Below are positions 26,703-35,110 of a stretch of 64,000 bases of DNA, one piece after another; within the stretch, counting starts at the first letter, position 1, and the number at the start of each line of letters is the position of its first letter. The DNA comes from Treponema sp. Lineage in GTDB: Bacteria > Spirochaetota > Spirochaetia > Treponematales > Treponemataceae. Where the stretch lies: positions 62,001-126,000 of the forward strand of contig JAKSTI010000001.1 of the NCBI GenBank assembly GCA_024402665.1, read 5' to 3'. Under the pieces are notes generated by a model. The model was given only the letters and a program-made list of their open reading frames with translations. It made no database searches and was not told the DNA's origin. A program made the position numbers and the translations under genes.

Positions 26703-28354
26703 TATTTGAAAGCACTTCCACCAATGAATTCTCTGATGATTGAGCGAGGAGGTACAGCAGTTGGTGGAATTGTTGCAAAGTTTTCAAGGAAGTTTAAAAG
26801 TCTCTGTGCTTCAGAATATTCTTTCATATTTGGATTTACACGGCGCAAAAGTGGGGCAGCGTAAACACGAAGAACGCCCAGTTCATAATCAAGGGCAGTA
26901 TTTAAAATTGCGTCTGCATTTGAATGGAATGGGAAAATATGTAATTCTTCACCTTTCTGTACACTAGGCCACATTGCAATTGTACCTTCTGCAGGTTTTC
27001 CTCTGAAGTTTGCATCTCTTACAATACGGCGGATAAGACGATTATCACTTGTAGAAACTCTGTTATGATCATCAAGATTTAATTGAGTTAGGGCAGAAAG
27101 ATAAATCTTGAATTTTAATTCTGCTGGAATCTTTGGTGTTAATTTATCATTCAAACCGTGGATTCCTTCCATAATAAGAATCTCGTTATCTTTAAGTGTC
27201 ATTTTATTGCTTTCTTCAAATGAACTAGTTCCTGTGTGGAAATCGTATGAAGGTATAATTACTTCTTTTCCTGCAAATAAATCAATTAAGTTCTGATTCA
27301 AAAGTTCAATATTAAGTGCTTCAAGACATTCGTAATCTGGTTTTCCTTCTTCATCAAGAGGAGTTTTGTCTCTGCCAATATAGTAACAATCCAGACTTAT
27401 GATTTTTGGAGTGTATCCCATTGCCTGAAGTTCAAGACCAAGTTTTTTTGCAGAAGTTGTTTTTCCAGAAGAAGAAGGTCCTGCAATAAGAACAACACGA
27501 ACTTTTTTGCTTTTTACAATCTGACTTGCAATTTCAGAAATATTTTTCTGCTGGTAAGTTTCTGCAATATCAATGAAATCATTAACTTTACGATTAGCAA
27601 TCAAATCATTTAAAGAAGCTGCGGAAGTAACATTTACACGTTTTCCCCATTCTTTATATCGTTTGAAAATACTGAATAATTTCTGTTCGTCCTTAAAATC
27701 AGGAATCAATGATGGAGATTTTGTTTTAGGGAATCTGAGAAGAAGTCCATCCTGATAGTTGATTAAATCAAAAGTTCGCAACGCACCTGTACTTAATACT
27801 AATGGACCAAAATATAAATCAGAAAAATCTTCAATTGAGTTAATCTGGATTTTTGATTTACAGTTATGATTGAGCTGTTTTCTTGTTTCAACCATGTTCA
27901 ATTTTTCAAAAAGCTCTGCAGCCTGATTCCATGAAATAAAGTCTGTCTTAATACGAACATCTTTATTAATAATATTCTGCATCTCTTTTTTTAATGCATC
28001 AGCACTAATTGATTCACCTTCGAAAGTATAATAGTAACCGTAACAAATACTGTTTCCAACAAGAAGACGTGTTTTTGGATTTAATTTATGAGCGGCTGCT
28101 GCCAGTAAAAGACAAAGGGAACGACGGTAAACAGACATTCCTTCTTTTGTATTGTTATAAACTGGTTCAACAGTACAGTCAAATTCAAGTTTTGAGTCCA
28201 GCGATGAAAGTTCATTGTTAATTTTTGCAGCAACCAGTTGATTACCATTCAAAGTAAATTCTGGCATAAAACTAAAAACCTGGCTGCCTGGTTCTGCATC
28301 AGTAATGACTTCTTTGTTGTCACGAATATAAGTAATTTTAATTGGTTTTGTCAT
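26699..28354 (-). CDS. Uridine-kinase-like P-loop kinase fused to a TGS/ThrRS-editing-like N-terminus
   Basis: 551 residues. The N-terminal ~200 residues start with a ubiquitin-like TGS stretch (ITYIRDNKEVITDAEPGSQV) and continue with a segment resembling the second additional domain of threonyl-tRNA synthetase. The C-terminal part is a phosphoribulokinase/uridine kinase domain: IAGPSSSGKTTSAKKLGLEL (Walker A), ISLDCYYIGRDKTPLDEEG, IPSYDFHTG, LIMEGIHGLNDKLTP, RLIRRIVRDANFRG. The fusion is known in several bacterial phyla and annotated as nucleoside kinase; substrate unproven. TTAGGA precedes the start. Convergent with fliJ. Confidence 0.85.
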   Translation of the reverse strand: MTKPIKITYIRDNKEVITDAEPGSQVFSFMPEFTLNGNQLVAAKINNELSSLDSKLEFDCTVEPVYNNTKEGMSVYRRSLCLLLAAAAHKLNPKTRLLVGNSICYGYYYTFEGESISADALKKEMQNIINKDVRIKTDFISWNQAAELFEKLNMVETRKQLNHNCKSKIQINSIEDFSDLYFGPLVLSTGALRTFDLINYQDGLLLRFPKTKSPSLIPDFKDEQKLFSIFKRYKEWGKRVNVTSAASLNDLIANRKVNDFIDIAETYQQKNISEIASQIVKSKKVRVVLIAGPSSSGKTTSAKKLGLELQAMGYTPKIISLDCYYIGRDKTPLDEEGKPDYECLEALNIELLNQNLIDLFAGKEVIIPSYDFHTGTSSFEESNKMTLKDNEILIMEGIHGLNDKLTPKIPAELKFKIYLSALTQLNLDDHNRVSTSDNRLIRRIVRDANFRGKPAEGTIAMWPSVQKGEELHIFPFHSNADAILNTALDYELGVLRVYAAPLLRRVNPNMKEYSEAQRLLNFLENFATIPPTAVPPRSIIREFIGGSAFKY

Positions 28355-28386
28355 TTCCTAACCCTCACAATAAAGTATTTATATTA

Positions 28387-28415
28387 ATTATAAAGGTAAT
28401 AAGCCAAATTGTAAA
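28387..28415 (-). promoter_or_regulatory. Promoter of the kinase gene
   Basis: On the reverse strand TTTACA and TATAAT are separated by 17 bases; the expected start lies about 25 bases before the ATG at 28354. Confidence 0.65.
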
Positions 28416-28500
28416 AAAAATAATTACTTTTAACTGCAATGTAGACAATTCAAATAAATTTGTGATAGATTAATGAACCATTAAAAAAGGGAGAGTTTTT

Positions 28501-28845
28501 ATGAAAAGTAAAAGAAAGTCATTGATTTGTACAATTGCAATTCTGCTAAGTTCATTGATTTTTAGTTGCAGGTCACAGTCCAATCCTGATGGAGGACACA
28601 ATATTGTTCTGTGGGGATATGTTTATAACAGTTCATCAGCAGCAGTTGAAGGAATTAAAGTAACTTCAAATTACGGGTATACACATACCGATTCAGAAGG
28701 TTATTTTGAAATTCTTTGTTATTATTTTGCAGACAATAAAAAAGTAAAATTAAGTTTTTCTGATGCCAGCGGCACTTACAAAGAAATTATAGAAAAAGAA
28801 TTCTCTATTTCTGAAAATTTGAATATTTATCTTGAAGCAAACTAA
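28501..28845 (+). CDS. Small lipoprotein with a carboxypeptidase-regulatory-like beta domain
   Basis: 114 residues. Lipoprotein signal MKSKRKSLICTIAILLSSLI then FSC. The mature part has IVLWGYVYNSSSAAVEGIKV, THTDSEGYFEILCYY and VKLSFSDASG, the pattern of a CarboxypepD-reg/transthyretin-like sandwich. Surface or periplasmic; function unknown. Followed at once by a broken outer-membrane gene with which it may once have formed an operon. Confidence 0.7.
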   Translation: MKSKRKSLICTIAILLSSLIFSCRSQSNPDGGHNIVLWGYVYNSSSAAVEGIKVTSNYGYTHTDSEGYFEILCYYFADNKKVKLSFSDASGTYKEIIEKEFSISENLNIYLEAN

Positions 28846-28855
28846 GGGGGATTCT

Positions 28856-29141
28856 ATGAAAAAATTAATTATTTTATGTGTTTCGTTTATATTGTCGGTA
28901 CAGCTTTTTGCTTTAAGTGATATTCAATTGGGAGTTGGAGGACCATTTTTTAATAACAAAAGTGGCGGTATGTTTAGTATAATCGCAGAAAACCATAATT
29001 TTATTTCTGATTTTGAACTATATACAATCTGTTTATACTGATAATAAAAATGCTGGTTACAAAACATTAAAAAATTCAGGGAAATTTGAACCATATTTCT
29101 GCGTTGAATCATTATGTGTGTTTGTTTCTTATCAGTTTTAA
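28856..29141 (+). pseudogene. Remnant of a small outer-membrane beta-barrel protein, frameshifted
   Basis: A signal peptide (MKKLIILCVSFILSVQLFA) and about 40 mature residues (LSDIQLGVGGPFFNN) run in frame to a stop at 29039-29041. Moving by one base near 29020 opens NYIQSVYTDNKNAGYKTLKN, continuing to CVFVSYQF and a stop at 29139-29141. The terminal aromatic residue and alternating hydrophobics are typical of an outer-membrane barrel end. Even rejoined it is only ~95 residues, so an internal deletion is also likely. AGGGGG precedes the start. Confidence 0.6.
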
Positions 29142-29173
29142 TAAATTCCAGTTTCTTCTATAAATATTAAATA

Positions 29174-29202
29174 TTGAACAACTTTCTTTTTTTTGATATA
29201 TT
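29174..29202 (+). promoter_or_regulatory. Promoter of yebC
   Basis: TTGAAC and TATATT with a 17-base spacer, the same hexamers as the fba promoter at 515-543. The expected start is about 40 bases before the ATG. Confidence 0.65.
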
Positions 29203-29246
29203 TATAGAATAAACTTGAAACTAAAATTTTAATATAAGGAGTTCCC

Positions 29247-29990
29247 ATGTCAGGACACAGTAAATGGGCCACCATTAAACATGCAAAAGGCCTTGCCGAT
29301 GCAAAACGCGGTAAAATCTTTACAAAATTTATTAAGGAAATCTCTATCGCAGCTCGTATGGGTGGTGGAGATCCAAACTCTAACCCACGTCTCCGTACAG
29401 TAATCATTAAAGCTCGTGCAGCTAACATGCCTAAAGATAACATCGAACGTGCTATCAAAAAAGGTACAGGTGAAGACGGTGGAGCAGCTTACGAAGAATA
29501 CTTATACGAAGGATACGCTCCAGGCGGTGTTGCTGTAATGGTTGAAGTTCTTTCTGATAACAAAAACCGTGCTGCAGCAGATGTTAAAAATATTTTCTCT
29601 AAATGTGGTGGTAACTTGGGTACATCAGGTTCTGTATCACGTATGTTCCAGAGAAAAGGTACAATTGAAATTGATGCAGAAAAAGCAAGCGAAGATGAAG
29701 TAATGGAAATTGCTTTGGAAGCTGGTGCTGATGATATCGTAAACGAAGATGGAATCATCACAGTAACAACAACTCCAGATGCATTTACTGCTGTTGCTGA
29801 AGCTTTGACAGAAAAAGGAATCGAAACACTTTCTGCTGATGTAGGAATGGTTCCAGATGCTTACACACCTGTAGATAAAGATACAGCTGCTAAAGTTCAG
29901 AAAATGATCGATAAACTTGAAGACAACGACGATGTTCAGAACGTATACCACACAGCTGAATATCCAGACGACTTCGAGCCTGAGGAGTAG
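29247..29990 (+). CDS. yebC: YebC/TACO1-family translation or transcription regulator
   Basis: 247 residues. Opening MSGHSKWATIKHAKGLADAK and RGKIFTKFIKEISIAARMGG are diagnostic; then NPRLRTVIIKARAANMPKDN, YEEYLYEGYAPGGVAVMVEV and LSDNKNRAAADVKNIFSKCG. Members act as regulators and in some bacteria relieve ribosome stalling at proline runs. AAGGAG precedes the start. Linked to ruvC downstream as in many bacteria, but separated from it by a strong terminator here. Confidence 0.96.
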   Translation: MSGHSKWATIKHAKGLADAKRGKIFTKFIKEISIAARMGGGDPNSNPRLRTVIIKARAANMPKDNIERAIKKGTGEDGGAAYEEYLYEGYAPGGVAVMVEVLSDNKNRAAADVKNIFSKCGGNLGTSGSVSRMFQRKGTIEIDAEKASEDEVMEIALEAGADDIVNEDGIITVTTTPDAFTAVAEALTEKGIETLSADVGMVPDAYTPVDKDTAAKVQKMIDKLEDNDDVQNVYHTAEYPDDFEPEE

Positions 29991-29994
29991 TGAA

Positions 29995-30023
29995 TAATTT
30001 GCGAGCAGTGACGCAGCAAATTA
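29995..30023 (+). repeat. Hairpin just after the yebC stop
   Basis: TAATTTGC (29995-30002) pairs with GCAAATTA (30016-30023) around a GAGCAG-containing loop. The same style (short gene-end word, then GCGAGCAG) recurs in the flgB-flgC repeat. Precedes the true terminator. Confidence 0.6.
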
Positions 30024-30038
30024 TGAACGCGTGAATAG

Positions 30039-30067
30039 AAAGGAACTCGTGAGAGTTCCTTTTTTTT
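30039..30067 (+). terminator. Intrinsic terminator after yebC
   Basis: AAAGGAACTC stem, GTGA loop, GAGTTCCTTT stem, then a T-run (30061-30067). Strong. Confidence 0.92.
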
Positions 30068-30125
30068 GTTTTAAATCCAATTTTCAAAGGTGGTTTTATC
30101 ATCTGTTTTATGATAATATTAATTT

Positions 30126-30683
30126 ATGATTAACCAGGCACAAGGTTTTAATTCATTACCAGGTTCTCAGCAAAAAGATGAAGCAATCCAAAAGAAGCAG
30201 ATACGCCGTGTTATTGGAATTGACCCGGGACTTGCAAATACAGGCTTTGGTGTAGTGGATTTTGTAAACGGCCGCTACAGAATGGTGAGTTATGGCTGCA
30301 TCACTACAGGAGCAGAAGAACCTCATGGGCAGAGACTTATGAAAATTTATACAAATCTTTGTGCGGTAATAGATGAGTTTAAACCAACTGAAGGCGCAAT
30401 GGAAACTTTATATTTTGCAAAAAATGCAAAATCAGCAATGGGAGTTTCTGAAGCAAGAGGTGTAGTAACTTTATGTCTTGCACAACATGGAATTCAGATT
30501 GGTGAATATAGACCGGTTCAAATTAAACAGGCTGTTACAGGAAGTGTAGCGGCAGATAAAAAATTAGTCGAAAAGTATGTAAAAATATTACTTGGACTTG
30601 AAGTTGAACCAAAACCTGATCATGCTGCAGATGCTCTGGCCGGAGCAATCACTCATTTGCATTATAGTCAGAGAATAAATTAA
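30126..30683 (+). CDS. ruvC: Holliday-junction resolvase RuvC
   Basis: 185 residues. Endonuclease that cuts Holliday junctions. RRVIGIDPGLANTGFGVVDF carries the first catalytic Asp, GAMETLYFAKNAKSAMGVSE the catalytic Glu, and KPDHAADALAGAITHLH the C-terminal acidic residues. A 26-residue N-terminal extension precedes the usual start; no other in-frame start is better. No ribosome site is present, and -10-like TATGAT/GATAAT (30109-30117) ends 8-11 bases before the ATG, so the message may be nearly leaderless. Confidence 0.94.
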   Translation: MINQAQGFNSLPGSQQKDEAIQKKQIRRVIGIDPGLANTGFGVVDFVNGRYRMVSYGCITTGAEEPHGQRLMKIYTNLCAVIDEFKPTEGAMETLYFAKNAKSAMGVSEARGVVTLCLAQHGIQIGEYRPVQIKQAVTGSVAADKKLVEKYVKILLGLEVEPKPDHAADALAGAITHLHYSQRIN

Positions 30684-30697
30684 AAAAGGATATCCCA

Positions 30698-31825
30698 ATG
30701 AAAGTTCTTATTGCACCAGATTCTTTTAAAGGCAGTTTATCTGCAATCGACTTTTGTAAAATAGCGGCTGAGGCCGTCAAAAAAATTGTTCCAGATGCTG
30801 AAATTGATGTTATGCCTCTTGCTGATGGTGGTGAAGGAACACTTGAATGTATTGAATATGCATTGAATCATAGGGAAGGTGATTCTGATAAAAAAATCAC
30901 TTATAAAAAAGCATATGTCCAGGATGCTCTTTTTGATGAACTGGAAGTTTCAATTGGTTTTATTGAAAAAGAAAAAACTGCAATAGTTGAAGCCGCTTAT
31001 TCAAACGGATTGCCACTAGTAAAAGGCAGAGAAAATCCAGAAGAAACTTCAACTTATGGTGTAGGGCAGATGCTTGGTGCTGCGGCAGATTTTGGTGCAA
31101 AAAAAATCATTCTTGCTTTAGGTGGCAGTTGTACAAACGATTGTGGTTTAGGAATGATGGCTGCTTTGGGCGGTTGTTTTTATAATAAAGATGGTGTTTC
31201 TTTTGTACCAACTGGTGGAACTTTGAAAGATGTTCAGGAAATTGATTTTTCAATGGTTTATCCTCGGTTGCAGGGTGCTCGTTTTGAAGCGATGTGTGAT
31301 GTAGATAATCCTCTTTATGGTGAAAATGGATGTTCTGCAGTATTTGGTCCACAAAAGGGTGCTGATCCTGAAATGGTAAAGCGGCTTGATGAAGGTTGTC
31401 GTCATATTGCCACACTTTTTAATAAAATGCGGACCACAGATTTTGCCTTAGAAAAAGGTTCTGGTGCTGCCGGTGGATTAGGATTTGCTGTTCTTGCGGC
31501 GTTATATGGAAAACTTAAAAGTGGAATTGATACAGTTTTGTCTTTGTGTGATTTTGAAAAACGTGCTTCTGATTGCGATTTGATTATTACCGGGGAAGGT
31601 TCTTTTGACAGACAGAGTGCTATGGGAAAAACAATCGGGGGAATTTTAAAGCGATGTGGAAATGTTCCTGTTGTTGTGTTCTGTGGTAAGAGTGATGGAA
31701 CTACAGCTGATGGAATTAAAGATGTGATTGAAATCAGCAAAGGTCTAAGTCTTGATGAAGCTATTAAAAATACAAAGCAGAATCTTGAAAAAGCGGTTGC
31801 GGAATATTTTAAAAATATGAATTAA
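30698..31825 (+). CDS. Glycerate 2-kinase (GarK/GlxK family)
   Basis: 375 residues. Phosphorylates glycerate, feeding lower glycolysis. MKVLIAPDSFKGSLSAIDFC, MPLADGGEGTLECI, GVGQMLGAAADFGAKKIILA, LGGSCTNDCGLGMMAALG, NPLYGENGCSAVFGPQKG, and LIITGEGSFDRQSAMGKTIG are the family landmarks in order. AAGGA precedes the start, 15 bases after ruvC. Placed inside the ruv region with no functional link that I can see. Confidence 0.93.
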   Translation: MKVLIAPDSFKGSLSAIDFCKIAAEAVKKIVPDAEIDVMPLADGGEGTLECIEYALNHREGDSDKKITYKKAYVQDALFDELEVSIGFIEKEKTAIVEAAYSNGLPLVKGRENPEETSTYGVGQMLGAAADFGAKKIILALGGSCTNDCGLGMMAALGGCFYNKDGVSFVPTGGTLKDVQEIDFSMVYPRLQGARFEAMCDVDNPLYGENGCSAVFGPQKGADPEMVKRLDEGCRHIATLFNKMRTTDFALEKGSGAAGGLGFAVLAALYGKLKSGIDTVLSLCDFEKRASDCDLIITGEGSFDRQSAMGKTIGGILKRCGNVPVVVFCGKSDGTTADGIKDVIEISKGLSLDEAIKNTKQNLEKAVAEYFKNMN

Positions 31826-31875
31826 GAAGTCGGAAATAAAAAATAAATTCAATTTAGAAAGGAGAAGAAAATTTT

Positions 31876-32727
31876 ATGAAGGCAAAAGCTTTATTGGTTA
31901 GTTTATTGATGGGAATTTTATTTTGTTCTTGCGGGAATAAAATAGAAAATGTAGTATCAACAGGGAAAAATTCTTTTTCATGTACTGTTGCTGGAAGAGA
32001 ACGTTCTTTTATTTATGTAGAACCTGAGAATAAAAATAAGGACACAAAACTTGTTGTTTTACTTCATGGTGCAGAAGATTCTGCTCTAAATTTTCAGAGT
32101 ACAATTCATTTTGAAGATGAAGCTTTTAAGAGAAATTATGCGGTTTTGTATCTTCAGGGGGAACTGAATCCTGAAAATAAATCGGCAGCACTTGGATGGG
32201 TAAATACTTACACAAAAGCAGGTGATGATGATATTGATTATGTAATGGGCACAACAGATTACATCAAAAAGACATATAAAGTTGGTAAAAAAACTTATAT
32301 TGCAGGATTCAGTCAGGGTGCGTTTTTAATTAATAAACTTGCTATAGAAAAGGCAAATAAATTTGATGGATTTGCAAGTGTTGCAGGAATTATGGTAAAA
32401 CATGCTTGGGAACAAAGAAAAAATAAACAGGCTGCATTCTTCCAGATTAACGGATTAAAAGATGAACTGATTCCAATGGATTTAAATAAAAGCAGCAAAT
32501 ATAGTCCAAACCCTTCAGTTGAAACAGTGCTTGAATATTTTTCTCAGACAAACAAACTTGGAACAGATTATGTTCAGGAAGAAATTAATAAGGATGTTAA
32601 ACTCTTAAAAAATAAAGACAAAGTATGGTGGATGTTAATTGAAGATTATCATCACGGCTGGCCAAAAAATGACCGTGCAAACATCAATGTAAACGAATAC
32701 ATCCTGGACTTTTTTGATAATAATTAA
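31876..32727 (+). CDS. Lipoprotein esterase, LpqC/PHB-depolymerase-like alpha/beta hydrolase
   Basis: 283 residues. Lipoprotein signal ending ILFCSC. Oxyanion region LVVLLHGAED, nucleophile elbow AGFSQGAFLINKL (Ser of G-x-S-x-G), acid NGLKDELIP and base His in EDYHHGWP: a complete Ser-Asp-His set. Probably cleaves an ester on dietary or cell-wall-derived material at the cell surface; substrate unknown. AGGAG precedes the start. Followed by a long hairpin before ruvA. Confidence 0.82.
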   Translation: MKAKALLVSLLMGILFCSCGNKIENVVSTGKNSFSCTVAGRERSFIYVEPENKNKDTKLVVLLHGAEDSALNFQSTIHFEDEAFKRNYAVLYLQGELNPENKSAALGWVNTYTKAGDDDIDYVMGTTDYIKKTYKVGKKTYIAGFSQGAFLINKLAIEKANKFDGFASVAGIMVKHAWEQRKNKQAAFFQINGLKDELIPMDLNKSSKYSPNPSVETVLEYFSQTNKLGTDYVQEEINKDVKLLKNKDKVWWMLIEDYHHGWPKNDRANINVNEYILDFFDNN

Positions 32728-32740
32728 TGTTGCGAAAAGA

Positions 32741-32773
32741 TACCAATATGATTATGCAAACATCATATTGGTA
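32741..32773. terminator. Perfect hairpin between the esterase gene and ruvA
   Basis: Twelve-base-pair perfect inverted repeat (32741-32752 with 32762-32773) with a nine-base loop. The following run is only moderately T-rich, so termination is likely but may be partial. Confidence 0.6.
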
Positions 32774-32807
32774 AATGTTTCCTATTTATAAAATTCTCAT
32801 TTTCATT

Positions 32808-32813
32808 TATACT
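32808..32813 (+). promoter_or_regulatory. -10 box of ruvA, seven bases before the start codon
   Basis: TATACT ends seven bases before the ruvA ATG, with TTTATA 17 bases upstream as a weak -35. No ribosome site exists. Transcription should begin at or next to the A of ATG, i.e. a leaderless message. Confidence 0.55.
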
Positions 32814-32820
32814 ATAAAAT

Positions 32821-33435
32821 ATGTTTAATTCAATTACAGGCATTATTACTGGGAAATTTCCAAAACAGGTTTTTATTGAAAATAACGGAATTGAATGGGA
32901 TATTTGTGTTCCAGATTCAAATCTTGAAATGTTGCCCCCTGTTGGAAATGAAGCTAAAATTTATACTTATCTCCAGCATACTGATATGTTTATGTGTCTT
33001 TTTGGTTTTGCCAGTGCTGATGAACGAACTTTATTTTTTGATTTGTTAAAAGTAGAAGGTATTGGTCCTAAAGGTGCAATCAAAATTATGAGTAGTGTTT
33101 CCAGCGGACGTTTAATGGATGTTCTTGAACGTGGTGATGTGGAAATGCTTGAAAAAGTTCCTGGTGTTGGAAAGAAAACTGCTGCAAAAATGATGCTTGC
33201 CTTAAAGGGAAAACTTTCATTAAGCGAAACTTCAAATATTGTAAAAGTTGAAAAACCTGTTGCCTTTGGTGATGTAATTAATTCTCTTGCCAGCATGGGT
33301 TATGATAAACGTCTTGTTGAACAGAAAGTTGCAAGTCTTGTAGAAGTTTTGAACAGTGATCCTGCATTTGGTGAAAAATCTCAGAAAGAAAAAGAAGATT
33401 TAATTTTCCGCAGAGTTATTGTGGAATTGGCTTAG
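32821..33435 (+). CDS. ruvA: Holliday-junction branch-migration protein RuvA
   Basis: 204 residues. Tetramer that holds the four-way junction for RuvB. MFNSITGIITGKFPKQVFIE (OB domain), LQHTDMFMCLFGFASADERT, helix-hairpin-helix units LKVEGIGPKGAIKIMS and LEKVPGVGKKTAAKMMLALK, and a C-terminal three-helix domain that binds RuvB. Followed 18 bases later by ruvB. Confidence 0.95.
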   Translation: MFNSITGIITGKFPKQVFIENNGIEWDICVPDSNLEMLPPVGNEAKIYTYLQHTDMFMCLFGFASADERTLFFDLLKVEGIGPKGAIKIMSSVSSGRLMDVLERGDVEMLEKVPGVGKKTAAKMMLALKGKLSLSETSNIVKVEKPVAFGDVINSLASMGYDKRLVEQKVASLVEVLNSDPAFGEKSQKEKEDLIFRRVIVELA

Positions 33436-33453
33436 TGAATGGAAGGATTATAG

Positions 33454-34506
33454 ATGGTAAATATGGACGAAACAGATTTCAGCTCGATTGTAAGAGCAGA
33501 TTTGAAAAACTCATTTGATGAACAGGATAATAAACTTCGCCCTAAAATGCTTCAGGATTTTCTTGGTCAGGAAAGCATTAAAGGAAATCTTTCTACATTT
33601 ATAGAGGCCGCAAAACAGAGACAGGAACCATTAGATCATCTTTTATTAATTGGACCTCCTGGACTTGGAAAAACTACTCTTGCTCAGATTACTGCCAACG
33701 AACTGGGAGTTGATTTTAAAGTAACTTCGGCTCCAGCTTTGGAAAAACCAAAAGATCTTGCAGGAATTCTTTCTACAATTACTGAACGAACTGTTTTCTT
33801 TATTGATGAAATTCACCGCTTAAAACCCGCAATTGAAGAAATGCTTTATATTGCCATGGAAGATTATGAATTAGACTGGATTATTGGTCAGGGTGCGGCT
33901 GCCCGTACAGTTCGTATTCCAATTCCACCTTTTACACTTGTCGGTGCCACAACAAAGGCTGGTTCAGTTTCTTCTCCTTTGCGTTCCCGTTTTGGTTTTA
34001 TTCCTAGATTTGAATTTTATACTCATCAGGAACTTGCTAAAATTATTACTCGTTCTGCAGGCATTCTTGATGTTCAGATTGAAAAAGATGCTGCAATGCT
34101 TCTTGCTCAATGTTGTAGAGGAACTCCTCGTGTTGCAAATAGAGTTTTACGTCGAATGAGAGACTTTGCTCAGGTATCTGGAAGTAATTTAATCACTACA
34201 GAAACAGTTTCTGCTGGTCTTAAAAAACTTGATATTGATGAGATTGGTCTTGAAAAAGCAGATAGAGATATTCTTCTTTCAATCATCCGCAATTTTGGTG
34301 GTGGACCAGTTGGTGCAGAAACTCTTGCAATCAGTATTGGTGAAAGTATTGATACTCTTGAAGATTATTACGAACCATATTTAATTCAATGCGGATTATT
34401 GCAGCGAACTCCAAAAGGTCGTGTTGCAACTGCAAAAGCCTATGAACATTTGAAAATTGAAGGCGGCAGTAAAGCAAATGATGGTCAGGGTTCTTTGTTT
34501 GAATAA
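33454..34506 (+). CDS. ruvB: Holliday-junction helicase RuvB
   Basis: 350 residues. AAA+ motor of branch migration. [18 protein letters not shown], Walker [17 protein letters not shown], Walker [41 protein letters not shown] (sensor 1 and arginine finger) and the winged-helix C-terminus [17 protein letters not shown] seven bases before the ATG supports 33454; an ATG three codons later is possible. Confidence 0.96.
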   Translation: MVNMDETDFSSIVRADLKNSFDEQDNKLRPKMLQDFLGQESIKGNLSTFIEAAKQRQEPLDHLLLIGPPGLGKTTLAQITANELGVDFKVTSAPALEKPKDLAGILSTITERTVFFIDEIHRLKPAIEEMLYIAMEDYELDWIIGQGAAARTVRIPIPPFTLVGATTKAGSVSSPLRSRFGFIPRFEFYTHQELAKIITRSAGILDVQIEKDAAMLLAQCCRGTPRVANRVLRRMRDFAQVSGSNLITTETVSAGLKKLDIDEIGLEKADRDILLSIIRNFGGGPVGAETLAISIGESIDTLEDYYEPYLIQCGLLQRTPKGRVATAKAYEHLKIEGGSKANDGQGSLFE

Positions 34507-34566
34507 ATTTTAAAAAAAATATAAAATTAAAATATTATTAAATTGTAAAAAGTTTGGAGAGTGTGT

Positions 34567-35082
34567 ATGACAATTGGCGTAGTTCGTTCTTATAATAAAT
34601 CCTTTTTTTCTTTTAAGGGAAACAAGATTCTTATAAAACTTACAACACCTGTTTTTCAAATTGTTTTGCGTGAATCAAAACTTACTTGTATTTCTAAAAA
34701 AGTTGAATTCCGTCTGACTACAAATCTTGATGGCATTGAAGCTTTTGTTATGGGCAAAAAATACGATTACGATCAGTTTAGAAGAGACTTTCTTGATTTA
34801 AAATCAAGTTTCTGGATTTCGGCAACTGTTGATACTTCGGAACTTCAGGAAAAACTTGATGGAATTGCTCTTACCTGTCAGGGAAAAGTTTTATTTGTAA
34901 ATGATTTTGATTCTATTGCAGATTGTTTTGCCGAAATTGAACGTTATGTCAGCCAGGATTCTGCACACAATAAAACAATCATTCGTGAATATTGTCAGAA
35001 AAATATTGAATTGCTTAATAACCAGATTCGTCTTTTGAATCAGGATAAATATATGTATTCTGAACTTTTGAATACAATATAA
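34567..35082 (+). CDS. Unknown soluble protein between ruvB and queA
   Basis: 171 residues, no signal peptide or membrane helix. The first half is beta-rich (IGVVRSYNKSFFSFKGNKIL), with a middle segment KYDYDQFRRDFLDLKSSFWI and a helical C-terminus (YCQKNIELLNNQIRLLNQDK) that could form a coiled coil. I do not recognise the family. GGAG seven bases before the ATG at 34567 supports this start over a GTG at 34561. The promoter of queA lies inside its last codons. Confidence 0.65.
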   Translation: MTIGVVRSYNKSFFSFKGNKILIKLTTPVFQIVLRESKLTCISKKVEFRLTTNLDGIEAFVMGKKYDYDQFRRDFLDLKSSFWISATVDTSELQEKLDGIALTCQGKVLFVNDFDSIADCFAEIERYVSQDSAHNKTIIREYCQKNIELLNNQIRLLNQDKYMYSELLNTI

Positions 35083-35096
35083 TTGCTTTATAAAAT
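35068..35096 (+). promoter_or_regulatory. Candidate queA promoter
   Basis: TTGAAT and TAAAAT with a 17-base spacer, overlapping the end of the preceding gene. The -10 ends 14 bases before the queA ATG, leaving a leader of about 8 bases and no ribosome site. Confidence 0.5.
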
Positions 35097-35110
35097 GGTA
35101 AAAAAACTAT

